Assembly (NCBI GenBank): GCA_023053545.1
Contig: JAKZAN010000004.1
Location: 992,001-1,056,000 of the forward strand
Source of the DNA: Lepidurus packardi
Taxonomy: Eukaryota > Arthropoda > Branchiopoda > Notostraca > Triopsidae
Direction of reading: 5' to 3'
DNA: 64,000 nt
Made by a program: the position numbers and the translations under genes. Positions 47,301-56,258 of this stretch are shown one piece after another. The notes under the pieces are model-generated. The model searched no databases and was not told the DNA's origin. It saw only the letters and a program-made list of their open reading frames with translations. Numbering within the stretch: position 1 is the stretch's first letter; every line of letters starts with the position of its first letter.

Positions 47301-47420
47301 ATCCTAGAACCTCTACCTGGACCCGACGGTGTTACTCGAGCGGCGCGTGTCAAGACCGTAAACGGTGAATTTGTACGACCGGTAGCGAAGTTATGCTTAT
47401 TAGAAGAAGCATCAGAATAG
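41373..47420 (+). pseudogene. BEL/Pao gag-pol frame with one in-frame stop
   Basis: A frame of 1820 codons from 41373 ends at TGA 46833-46835; the same frame then stays open to 47420 (about 195 codons). Domains in order: coiled-coil N-terminus (about 60-230); Gag DUF1759-like region (about 375-540); CCHC-type zinc knuckles (about 615-685); aspartic protease motif DGGSETS (about 744); reverse transcriptase with YVDN (about 1163); RNase H-like FCDASEAGYGA (about 1339). The integrase zinc-binding HHCC region follows at about 1657-1690, then the integrase core with SDNGT (about 1784). The stop falls in the integrase just after the core. The part after it holds the last integrase segment and a DUF5641-like C-terminus. 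No envelope-like frame is seen. Confidence 0.93.
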
Positions 47421-47469
47421 ACTTAGATGAACATAGTGGTGTTCCTTATCGGAAACACCGGGCCGGCGA

Positions 47470-47798
47470 TGTTCCGGAGGGAAAGGTCAGGAATGGCAAG
47501 GTCAGGAATTGCGCTGAAGAGGTTAATTCCGAGAAAGTAGAAGAGGTCCCTGGTAGTATACCTCCGTACGTTTTTTACTTTGTTTTCCGAGAAAGAGATC
47601 GCGACCTTTACGTTGATGGAACCTTTTCTTCTGTTTGGATAGTCGTCGTTAACAGTCGTCGTCATGAAGTTGTTGTAGTGAGTTGTTTTCTGCCTTTGTC
47701 TTCTTGTCTTTAGTTGTTTTAGTGAATAGAAATAAATTAGTATTTTAAAACTTGACGAAACAAAGAACTCTAATGTTACAGTGATTTTGGTTGTAACA
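47470..47798 (+). repeat. BEL/Pao 3' LTR
   Basis: 329 bp, identical on reading to 40981-41309. The preceding purine tract is weak (ACCGGGCCGGCGA). Confidence 0.95.
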
Positions 47799-48413
47799 GT
47801 TCAATTCTTTGTAACTTGTTTCAGATAGGCTTAGTATGATTTAGACTGTATTCTGCGTATTTGATCGATAAGTATTTATAACTACTGTATGTAGGAATTT
47901 GTTCCGCAATAAAATCGCAAGATTTTTTAGACAGTAGTCTTGTGAGTGAGTTTTATCAGAAACTATAAAGATTATTGGTTCCAAGGTTTTGACACTAGAG
48001 AGGAAACTTTCTTTTAAAGTGTTTAGTTTAAGCTGATTTTAGGAGAAATTTGACAAATTGATTTTTAAACTAGCTCCTAAGCACAGTTTCTTTTGTTCTA
48101 GACAACAAAAAGTTATAAAGCATTAATACTCATGCTGGTTTCAAGAAAGCCTATGCTATGCTATATTCGTATACCTTTATAGCTGTGACCACAGCAGTAT
48201 ATAATATATAGATCGCCTAAATACCGTGACTGACTGAAACGAGTAACCCTACAAAAATTTAAGTTTAGCTTCCAGTTCCAACACTAATTACCCTGTGTAA
48301 ATTTAGCTCAATATTTTTCGTCTGTATTTAAGTCCGTCAATGTACACTATTGCTTTGCGTTGTAATGTGGATTAATAAATAAATCTTCTATCTAGGGGAC
48401 ACTTTTTGTCCAT

Positions 48414-49029
48414 TTAATAACGGGCAGGGGCCGGGTAGACAGCGGGAGCAACATAGGTGGGGGTACGGTAGGTGGTGGGTGCAGCATAAGCGGGGGTACG
48501 GTAGGTGGTGCGGGCAACGTAGGCGGGTGTACGGTAGGTGGTGGGGGCAACATAGGATGGGGCGGCATAAGCTGAGGCAGAATAGGTTGGGGGACGGACG
48601 GTGGCCCACACGGCGGCAACTTCTGGGGTGTATTCGGGGGCGACGGGCAAGTGGTCACCCATGGGTCGGAATCCGTTCTCGTCAGCAACCCAGGTCAAAG
48701 CGATGCGTCGGCCTTCGGGGGTAATGAAAGAAGAAGATCCGCGGTTGGTGTTGCCCATTTCGTTGCCGATCATCTTCTGGACTTGGGCTTCTTCACGGGT
48801 CGTGCCGTCAGATAATTCGTAGCTAGAAAAAACGTAGATTTAAATGGAAAGAATCTTAAAGTGATTTGTAAAGAAAATACCTCCATTGGCTGCTTCCGTC
48901 TGGGTTGCGGACATCGCTTTGGCTCACGATGGTGATCTCCGGGCGGAGTGCGTTGCTGGAGTAATCTGCAGAGTATACGCTAGCTGCGGAGGCAGCGGCC
49001 AAGAAAGCGACGATCAAGAAGATCTTCAT
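48414..49029 (-). CDS. RR-1 cuticle protein with longest TYRTP tail
   Basis: Exon 1 49029-48881 (149 nt, donor GTATTT), exon 2 48822-48414, 185 aa, the longest intact member here. Signal peptide MKIFLIVAFLAAASA, then SVYSADYSSNALRPEI. RR core GSSSFITPEGRRIALTWVAD. The tail has a tandem 11-residue repeat (YVAPTTYRTPA-like, 3 to 4 units) encoded by a 33-bp minisatellite. TATAAAAC at 49091-49098 (minus), conserved module 49127-49208. Its truncated counterpart is 25343-25558. Confidence 0.94.
48440..48560. repeat. 33-bp coding minisatellite
   Basis: Repeats of GTACGGTAGGTGGTG..GCAACATAGGCG-type units within the tail of the 48414 gene; the equivalent at 25375-25490 has slightly different unit variants. 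Confidence 0.75.
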
Positions 49030-50548
49030 TGTTGGTTTGGAAGTATCAGAGGGGGAAGACTGAACTGACTTGATCTAAGCAAGACGCTTGGTTTTATACC
49101 TCAAGTGAGATGGAAGTGGAGCAACCTGGAACAAGTGCCTTGGTTTCAATGTCGCCTAGAGGAAAGGCGATCTTGTCATAGGCATACCTTTTACTTTCGT
49201 TTGTCCAGGTACAGGTACGTTCATCCTTTTCCTAAGTTTAACGAAACCTTATGACTTGATCATAAGGTCCGTGATTTCTCCATGCATGTTTTCAAGGACA
49301 GTCTTGACCGTGTAGTTCCAATCCTCCGTACTTTGTATGTTCATCTTTTCTTATAGCATTCCCATTCAGAAGCAATAACAGCCGAAGTTCTTAAGCTCAA
49401 ACTTCTGCCGTGTCGTCAATCTGGCAAGGGGACTATGACGTCATTTCATCAAGTTCTTCTACGTAATCCAATGTTGTAATACTATGTAGCACTTTCCCAA
49501 ACCCAACAATTGTCCGAAGAGTGTATAACCAGGGATTTCAGTGGGACAAGAAATGAGCCGCTTTTGCTTCCTTCCTTTCGGAGACTTTTCCTCAGGGACG
49601 GAAGGGAAGCGAAGGAAAGGATTGCTCCAGAAAAGAGTAAGAAACATCGGGGATCCTCTTCATGCTTGAGGTACTGCTAAGGTACTGAGTGTGGCAAAGA
49701 AGACGGGGTGAATCCTTTCGTTCTCTTCCATTGACCTTGAAAAGCGCTCTATAGTAAAAACCTTTCAATGCCTTTATGGAAAAACAAGCCCATGCTGTGC
49801 GATTCCTGGTCGTCTTTCCAGTAGTGTGTACTCTAGGTATCCTGTGTAGAAGATTAACTGAAATTAGCTGTGGTCATTTTAGGCACATAAATGGAATCCA
49901 TCAAGCGGTCATTGATCAAACTATTGTCTTTGAAATTCCTGTTAAACTACCGCCATTGAGCTTGCCAATTTCTTTTCCATGTATACGACGTATGCATTAT
50001 ATGGGTGAATTATTAACTAACACACACAAAACCTCCCAAATAGCCAAATTTGGCTTGCAATAAGAAACGAAGAACGTCATTACCTGGAAGTCTGATTCGG
50101 AATGCGTCTTCAATTTGCCCCAAACACAGTTTGGGAATGCCTCTCCAATCCTTGACATTTGTTTTCATTCGGTTTTGGCTGCTGTTGTCACGTTGTCCTG
50201 GTTATATGCTGTATTTAACTACAGAATTAACTGCATCCTACACCACTAGTGTACTAACAAGTGTCACTGGTTAAGATGGGAAAACTAGTAACGAAATACG
50301 TGCTTAGTTTGTATCAAGTTTATTGAGAACAAAGTATTAATTGAGAAACAGAAAAGTCCTGTAAGAATTGGAGTCTGTACAGCAGCAACTCTAACGGCAA
50401 CTCTTACAGTTCCGCAGTTCCCTTCCCGCCCGCATCTCCTTTGTTCAGGCTGAAGATGGTGCAACTCTAGTGCAACGGCACGTTAAAATACCAGTAAAAA
50501 AACGATAAGTTTGAGTTGCGTCAAGTTAATTTTAGGAAACCATCACAT

Positions 50549-50659
50549 GGATGTTGAAGGCAAGTGAATAGGTAAGTCTCTAATTCCTTTTTTCTTTAAT
50601 TTGCAACACGGTTATTTACCTCTGTGGGCGCGTTTACTAAAGCGTAACAATGGCTTAAC
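50549..50659. repeat. 111-bp direct repeat, left of Gypsy element
   Basis: Begins GGATGTTGA and ends GGCTTAAC, directly abutting the Gypsy LTR. Repeats at 54142-54252 with about four mismatches. Both are host sequence of the third segment copy, not LTR. Confidence 0.88.
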
Positions 50660-50880
50660 TGTTATGAAGCAGAGTCAGCAGTATAGTAGTCGCCAAAATA
50701 AAGGGGTAAGCCAGGTAGAGTGCAGGGAAGTCAACATGAGAGAAAGTGAGGCAAGCAGCAAAAGATAGTACGTAGGTTGAAGGTTCAATGCTGACTGTCT
50801 GTATTGACAGGGTGCACAGGCTCCATACTGTCTAACAGAGCCATCTGTTACAGGGTACAACTTATAATGGAAACATAACA
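50660..50880 (-). repeat. Gypsy LTR (3')
   Basis: 221 bp bounded by the inverted 7-mers TGTTATG and CATAACA. The only LTR of this element in the window. Confidence 0.85.
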
Positions 50881-50948
50881 AATTCCTCCCCCGTAACTGA
50901 AAACCCCCAAATGATACACCCACAACCGTTTACAAAACAACACATCAT

Positions 50949-53900
50949 TTAAGTGTAATCTAGCTTCTTCGAGCTGTTCTTCAATCGTTCCGAACGTCTG
51001 GGTTCCACCGGATTGTTAGGCAACCGGATGCGGGGAACGGGCGCCTCTGGTGACTTCTGCTGCGACTGAGGCTCAACTGGAACCGCAGGCGGACCATCAA
51101 ACACCTTCTCAGGGGCCGCCACCTGGTCTGCTTGAGGAGCAACCTGTTCAAACAAAGGCTTATTAGTATGCGGAGCTGAAGGCTGGACGGCTTGGGGAAA
51201 TGGTGGACGGAACACTTCGACGACCGCTTCGTCCAGCTCGTTTCCTTCGTCGCTTCTTCTTATCTGGTCCCAATGGCGCTTCACAAGCGAGTCTCCTACT
51301 CGGACTTCGTAAAGGTACTTTCCGAGACGCCGGGCAATCATGGCCTGTTGCCACTTGGGGTAACCTTTGCGGAAATCCCGAACCATGACCGGGTCTCCTT
51401 GGGAATATTCGGCGCTAGACGTAGGAGAGGGAACGTCGAAAGCAGTGGGTTTGCTTGGCAGAAGTAGGTCCAGCTTGGTTCTGGGGGAATAGCCCAACAA
51501 AACTTCTGCTGGACATTTCCCCGTGGAAGCGTGCTGTGTTGTGCGATAACCGAAGAGAAATCTTGACAGTTTCGCTTGCAGTGACAAGGAATCTTGGCTA
51601 GCTTTGCGTAGGCTGGTTTTTAGGGATTGGACGAAACGTTCGGCTAGCCCATTCGTCTGGGGATGGTAAGGCGCCCCCATCAAATGGCTAATCCCATTCT
51701 GCTTGACAAAAACCGCCGTTTCCTCTGACGTAAACTGAGGCCCGTTATCGGTCACGAGCTCGGAAGGCAGCCCAAAACGCGCAAAAATGGAGCGTAAGAT
51801 TTCAATCGTCGCTTCCGTTGTAGTAGTGTGGACCACAAAGGCTTCCGGCCATTTGGTGTAAGCGTCCATGAGCAAAAATATAATTTTTCCCTCTATAGGG
51901 CCCGCAAAGTCTGCGTGTAAACGTTGCCATGGTCCTTTGGGAGTTGGCCAAGCAGCATCTTTGAGTTGGTTTGGGGATCGCACTGCTACCTTGCATTGAG
52001 GACATTTCCCAACCAACCTAGTTATCTCTTGATCCATTGCAGGCCACCAAAATTTACTCCGTGCCATGGATTTGGTGCGTGCAATACCAGTATGTCCTTC
52101 GTGCAATAAGGTAAGGACATCGTTACGTAACGTTGAAGGAACTACGACACGACGTCCCCAGAGGATGGCGTCGTTTTCCAGCGACAACTCAAAACGCCGC
52201 ATGTGAAACGGTTTTAATTCAACAGGAATCTTACCGGTCTTCCAACCACTCTTAACGAAACCTTGAACTTGGCTGAGTAGTGGATCCTGCTTTTGTTCTC
52301 GCAATAATTTTTCGAACGTAAGGGGTAAGCCCTCCAAAATTCCTAGGTTACAACAACTGGCAGCCATGGCCGCATAATCCACGGAGGTGTAGGGTAATGG
52401 TGATCTTGAGAGGGCATCCGCATTTGCGTTCTCTTCCGACCGACGAAATTCCATTTCGTACGTGTAGGCCGTCAGTTTTAAAGCCCAACGTTGCATACGT
52501 GCTGCAGCAATTGCGGAAACTCCAGATTTGGGACCCAAGATCGAGAGCAACGGTTTATGGTCCGTGGCCAGTGTAAAACTCCTCCCGAACAAATAGTCGT
52601 GGAATCGCGAAACCCCAAAAATGATGGCAAGAGCTTCGCGCTCGATTTGGGAGTAGTTTCTCTCAGCTTTCGACAGTGTTTTGGAGGCATACGCAACAGG
52701 ACGCTCGTCTCCATTTGGGAACCGATGTGACAAGACAGCAGCGACTCCTACGGACGACGCGTCACACTCTAAGCGAATCGGCAAAGTCGGGTCATAGTGA
52801 CACAGAACCTGCTGGGAGCTGAGATTTTGCTTCAGTCTTTTCCAAGCTTCTTCTTGAGGATGTCCCCAATGAAAACTACAACCTTGTCGGGTCAGTGCGG
52901 TCAATGGTTCCGCCAGTGTGGCTAAGTTTTTTATAAACTTCCCATAATACTGAACCAAGCCCAGGAAGGATTTGATGTCTTTTGCATTCTTGGGCTTGGG
53001 CGCTTCTGAAACGGCACGTACTTTCGACGGGTCTGTTTTCAATCCGTCCGCAGAAACAATGATCCCCAGATATGGTACTTCAGTCCGTCCGAAAAAACAT
53101 TTGGACAAATCTAATCTAACATTGGCCTCTTGCAGCCGTTTAAGAACTTCCTCTGCCCGTTTTTTGTGTTCTTCCTTCGTAGTCCCGGATACAAGTATGT
53201 CATCCAGGTAGCATTTAACAAAGGGCAGGTCACGAAGTAATTCATCCATGAATTTTTGGAACTTCGCTGGAGCAGAAGCAATTCCGAATGGTAATCTGCA
53301 GTATTGATATAAACCCCACTGGGTGTTGATTGTTGTCAACGGTTGGGATTCAGTGGCAAGGGAAAGCTGTAAATAAGCTTGCGAAAGATCCAACTTACTA
53401 AAGAAGGCTCCGCCTTCTAAAGTAGCGAAAAGATCCGCTGGTTTTGGTAGAGGATACTGGTCGATTAAGAGTTCGGGGTTTACGGACATTTTGTAATCTC
53501 CGCAGATACGAAAATGACCATTAGGTTTTGGGACTACTACGATTGGTGCAGCCCAATCGCTATAATCGACTTTCTTTATTATTCCGTCAGCTTCTAACCG
53601 ATCAAGTTCCTTTTTTACTGGTTCACGTAAGGCATAAGAAAGGGAACGCGGTCTATTAAAGCGAGGAATAGCCGAAGGCTTCAAATCTAATTTGACCTCC
53701 GCAATTGGTGTTGTTCGAAAGTCCAACGATTCAAACAACGGAGCGTATTGCGCACGGAGGCGCTCCGGAGAACAAAGCTGTCCTGGAAACTCCAGGGTGT
53801 TAACGCGGGCAGAAGCAAATAAGCTTCCGATCTCGGCGTCAAATCCGAACTGTTTAAGGATGTCACGACCCAGCACTGGATCCCGCGGCAGGTCAACCAC

Positions 53901-54086
53901 TCCGAGGTCGACTGCCAATGTAGTGCCCTGAAGGCTTAAAGGCATATTGACTTTGCCGATAATTGGTACACCATGACCAGTGAACGCATTTACCCTAACT
54001 TCGGGAGCCTGTAGTGACGGAGATCCCAATTGTCTCCATGTAGCTTTAGGTATTAGGGAAACGGATGAGCCTGTATCCAACTCCAT
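50949..54086 (-). CDS. Gypsy pol polyprotein (protease-RT-RNase H-integrase)
   Basis: 1045 codons without interruption. Retroviral-type aspartic protease LDTGSSVSLI at residues 2-12. Reverse transcriptase with YLDDILV at about 294. RNase H around residues 430-550 (AYASKTLSKAERNYSQ at about 465). Integrase with an HHCC zinc finger (HEGHTGIARTKS..CPQC) at about 660-700, and a DDE core with TDNGPQFTS (about 778) and an E in the YHPQTNGLAER region. The C-terminal ~120 residues are Pro-rich. The frame extends a few codons upstream of the listed Met (FYWIDVCIAGQPVK) to the truncation, so the true N-terminus and Gag are missing. Open frame means recent, but the copy cannot be complete. Confidence 0.92.
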   Translation of the reverse strand: MELDTGSSVSLIPKATWRQLGSPSLQAPEVRVNAFTGHGVPIIGKVNMPLSLQGTTLAVDLGVVDLPRDPVLGRDILKQFGFDAEIGSLFASARVNTLEFPGQLCSPERLRAQYAPLFESLDFRTTPIAEVKLDLKPSAIPRFNRPRSLSYALREPVKKELDRLEADGIIKKVDYSDWAAPIVVVPKPNGHFRICGDYKMSVNPELLIDQYPLPKPADLFATLEGGAFFSKLDLSQAYLQLSLATESQPLTTINTQWGLYQYCRLPFGIASAPAKFQKFMDELLRDLPFVKCYLDDILVSGTTKEEHKKRAEEVLKRLQEANVRLDLSKCFFGRTEVPYLGIIVSADGLKTDPSKVRAVSEAPKPKNAKDIKSFLGLVQYYGKFIKNLATLAEPLTALTRQGCSFHWGHPQEEAWKRLKQNLSSQQVLCHYDPTLPIRLECDASSVGVAAVLSHRFPNGDERPVAYASKTLSKAERNYSQIEREALAIIFGVSRFHDYLFGRSFTLATDHKPLLSILGPKSGVSAIAAARMQRWALKLTAYTYEMEFRRSEENANADALSRSPLPYTSVDYAAMAASCCNLGILEGLPLTFEKLLREQKQDPLLSQVQGFVKSGWKTGKIPVELKPFHMRRFELSLENDAILWGRRVVVPSTLRNDVLTLLHEGHTGIARTKSMARSKFWWPAMDQEITRLVGKCPQCKVAVRSPNQLKDAAWPTPKGPWQRLHADFAGPIEGKIIFLLMDAYTKWPEAFVVHTTTTEATIEILRSIFARFGLPSELVTDNGPQFTSEETAVFVKQNGISHLMGAPYHPQTNGLAERFVQSLKTSLRKASQDSLSLQAKLSRFLFGYRTTQHASTGKCPAEVLLGYSPRTKLDLLLPSKPTAFDVPSPTSSAEYSQGDPVMVRDFRKGYPKWQQAMIARRLGKYLYEVRVGDSLVKRHWDQIRRSDEGNELDEAVVEVFRPPFPQAVQPSAPHTNKPLFEQVAPQADQVAAPEKVFDGPPAVPVEPQSQQKSPEAPVPRIRLPNNPVEPRRSERLKNSSKKLDYT

Positions 54087-54141
54087 TTTAACGGGTTGCC
54101 CAGCGATGCAAACGTCAATCCAATAAAATGTGGATTTTTTT

Positions 54142-54252
54142 GGATGTTGATGGCAAGTGAATAGGTAAGTCTCTAATTCCTTTTTTCTTTATTTTGCAAC
54201 ACGGTTATTTACCTCTGTGGGCCCGTTTACTAAAGCGTAACAATGGCTTAAC
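54142..54252. repeat. 111-bp direct repeat, right of Gypsy element
   Basis: Second copy of 50549-50659. On its right the third segment copy resumes at AATAAAAAA. Confidence 0.88.
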
Positions 54253-54589
54253 AATAAAAAAAAAAACTAAAAAAAGTAAACAGTATTTCACTAGGATACA
54301 TATCTGCGCCTAACAATCGTACAGTTTTATTTTATTTATTTGTTAGTTTAGTTAGTTATTTTTAAAAAATAAACATACGGAAGAGTTTTTCAAAGAGCTT
54401 ATTCATTAGATTTTATATTGATTACTGCAATCCTTATTGTATTACTTGTTATCATGTGAAGTATATTGTTGCGGGCGTAACAAACAAAGAAACAAATCAT
54501 TACATTTTCTAGTTGAGCTCAGTGTAACTTTATATAAAGTCAGTACGTCGTCAGTTTAAGATTGTTTTCTGTTTAACCTTTAATAGTTC

Positions 54590-54731
54590 AAGGCGAACAT
54601 GTGAATATATCTAACACAGATATCCGTAGCTAGAAACTCGCAAATGGAGGAGCCATCCGTTGCAGTGCACTAATTGATAGCTGTACACAAGGGTTTCTGA
54701 ATGCATAGAAAGCCGCAGCTCAAGTAACTGT
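54590..54731 (-). pseudogene. PAN-like gene relic, third copy
   Basis: Short exon 2 remnant (complement of CCGTAGCTAGAAACTCGCA..CAAGTAACTGT) matching 21981-22090. It stops at 54731, where Gypsy gag-like sequence begins; exon 1 is missing. Confidence 0.65.
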
Positions 54732-54732
54732 T

Positions 54733-55165
54733 TCATACGTTCAGTTTCATACGCAATTCTCCTGGCTCTGCTGAGTCGATCAAGCGATTAACGACAAGTC
54801 CTTCTTGGCTGGAAATATCAATTGTTGGGTAAGCCTGCTTCAAGGTGTGAGGAAGTAGGTAAACAAATTCCAGCACGGTCTCCCCCCTACATCTAACCAT
54901 CTCTTCAAGTTTTCGCTGAGACGTCTTTTTCTTGAAAAATTTCACTTAACGCGGCCCCAGCACTTTCATAATTCGCTTGTGTATCTTTGTCCAGCGCTGA
55001 GTACAACTCTTCCGCTCGTCCGCGTAAGCACAATTCAAAGTGTTCCACTTTTTTCAGTCTTCCAAACTACTAAATTCTGCATAGCGATCGAACAACCGAT
55101 ACCAAGCTTCCCAATCGTCTCCCGTACCGGTGGATCTCGAAAGATCGGAAAGAAAGAAATTTGGA
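54733..55165 (-). pseudogene. Gypsy gag relic
   Basis: Minus-strand frames encode gag-like pieces: WYRLFDRYAEF near 55100, then RGRAEELYSALDKDTQANY near 55000, then LEEMVRCRGETVLEF near 54890. A frameshift near 55070 separates the first two. It lies 480 bp beyond the Gypsy pol element in the same orientation, but is separated from it by host DNA. It may therefore be a dislocated part of the same insertion or a different element. Confidence 0.75.
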
Positions 55166-55199
55166 AAGACCGGCCGTCGATCCTACCGACTGCGCCACT

Positions 55200-55500
55200 G
55201 TGGTAAACCACAAGCTTGGGTAAAGACATCAAACTGTATTGATAGCAAATATGAAGTATGTACAAAGAAGTAGGTCAAACGGATTTAAAAAGTAATCAGT
55301 TCCTAGTTTGAAGAGAAAGGTCAGTTAGTCTCAAGGGTAATAAGACTAAGGAATGCAACATTTACATTCACTTCTAACTTACTACAGTCTCACTATCAAT
55401 TTCGATACTAATTATCTAAGTTGAGTAGGTTTGGCTCAAGAGTTTTCGTTTGCATATATTAAGTCAATCAATGTACACAGTTGTTTTGCGTCGTAATATT
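55200..55500. other. intergenic
   Basis: No gene. From about 55400 it resembles 25230-25320 and 48280-48370, the 3' flank of TYRTP-type cuticle genes. Confidence 0.5.
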
Positions 55501-55543
55501 TATTAATAAATGTATCTTCTATCAAGGGGCAATTTTGTGTACT

Positions 55544-55778
55544 TTAGTAACGAGAAGGGGCCGGGTAGACAGCGGGTGCACGGTAGGTGACGGGAGCAAC
55601 ATAGGCGGGCGTACGGTAAGTGGTGGGGGCAACATAGGCGGGGGCAGCATATGAAGGGGCAGCATAAGCTGAGGCAGAGTAGGTTGGGGGACGGACGGTG
55701 GCCCAGACGGCGGCAACTTCTGGGGTGTATTCGGGGGCAACGGGCAAGTGGTCACCCTTGGGTTGGAATCCGTTCTCG
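55544..55778 (-). pseudogene. 5'-truncated cuticle gene, PSRY tail
   Basis: Only the C-terminal part of exon 2 remains, from ENGFQPKGDHLPVAPEYTPE to YVAPVTYRAPAVYPAPSRY. The tail is nearly the same as that of the chimeric gene 25924-26511. It breaks at 55778, in the middle of the ENG codons, into ATTTATTAAAG repeats. A cluster-like CTTACCT sequence at 55813 may be a donor remnant. No exon 1. Confidence 0.85.
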
Positions 55779-55860
55779 GATTTATTAAAGAAATCTCAAA
55801 TTTATTAAAGAAACTTACCTTACGTGTTGGTTTGTAATAATGAAAACTAGCTTTACTTAG

Positions 55861-56087
55861 GCATCAGTTCTAATTTTGTCATCACGGGATGCAAGTAACT
55901 CTTAGCTCAATGGTATATTTAAAAGATACCATTTCACGGTGGCATTTTATATTTGACATCTCACGAGAGCCTCAAACTATCCTTTACTCTCAGGCATTAG
56001 TTAGTATTGTCATCACCGGATGCAAAAAACTCTTGGCTCAATGGTATATTTAAAAGATACCGTTTCACGGTGGCATTTTATATTTGA
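55861..56087. repeat. ~95-bp tandem duplication downstream of transposase
   Basis: Units 55861-55956 and 55994-56087 share TCATCAC(G/C)GGATGCAA and CAATGGTATATTTAAAAG and GGTGGCATTTTATATTTGA. A short CATCTCACGAGAG also occurs at about 55957 and 56143. It lies 3' of the Mutator-like coding region and may be a subterminal repeat of that element. Confidence 0.75.
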
Positions 56088-56258
56088 TAGCAACCTCTCG
56101 GATGTTTTTCATTGGTGAACTCAATGATTTCATGAAGGAAATCATCTCACGAGAGGCTTTGACGTGCATTTCATATAAGCTTTCAATAAGTTGACCTCAC
56201 GGTACATTTATAATTTTAATCCATGTGCATGTTTGACCAACATAATATGTGCATCAGA

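Larger units (their letters stand above)
40981..47798 (+). mobile_element. complete BEL/Pao LTR retrotransposon
   Basis: Two LTRs of 329 bp (40981-41309 and 47470-47798), identical as far as I can read them, begin TGTTCC and end TAACA. The 5-bp target duplication GTTCA lies at 40976-40980 and 47799-47803. The unoccupied site is present in segment copy 1 at about 24741. A tRNA-type primer-binding site follows the 5' LTR. One long polyprotein frame is broken by a single stop. Identical LTRs mean insertion in the very recent past. Confidence 0.97.
26363..48627. repeat. segmental duplication, copy 2 (~22 kb with insertions)
   Basis: Collinear with 12765-25558. After removing the LINE (30576-33703) and the BEL element (40981-47798) about 12.3 kb remain, close to the length of copy 1. 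Copy 2 also has a small deletion near 33820 and one near 35690, and a palindromic insertion at 39033-39060. Confidence 0.92.
50660..54141 (-). mobile_element. Gypsy-type LTR element lacking 5' LTR and gag
   Basis: On the minus strand the element ends with a 221-bp LTR (50660-50880, TGTTATG..CATAACA) preceded by a polypurine tract (complement of 50881-50894, GGGGGAGGAATT). It contains a full pol frame. At its other end it breaks off in the protease leader near 54141, with no 5' LTR, no primer-binding site and no gag. Flanks are 111-bp direct repeats rather than a short TSD. Confidence 0.9.
48881..54731. repeat. third, partial copy of the segment middle
   Basis: Matches 19734-22096 (and 36268-38480): cuticle exon 1 and promoter at 48881-49250, then about 49380-49740, 49980-50250, 50440-50560, 54253-54560 and 54590-54731. 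It lacks the MITE, has extra DNA at about 49752-49980 and 50256-50428, and is interrupted by the Gypsy element. It is more diverged than copies 1 and 2, so it reflects an older duplication. Confidence 0.8.

Noticed and set aside
49776..50063. 95-codon plus-strand frame with a hydrophobic start
   Set aside because: It spans the edge of third-copy homology and unmatched DNA. The homologous parts in copies 1 and 2 are not open in this frame.
50256..50428. Extra DNA starting TGTCACTGG in the third copy as a possible solo LTR
   Set aside because: No matching target duplication and no clear CA end at the right position. Left as unmatched sequence.
55137..55206. tRNA-like box A (TGGCGCAGTCGG) on the minus strand
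   Set aside because: No cloverleaf can be drawn, and only a poor box B is present. It lies next to gag relic sequence, so it is more likely a retroelement remnant or chance.
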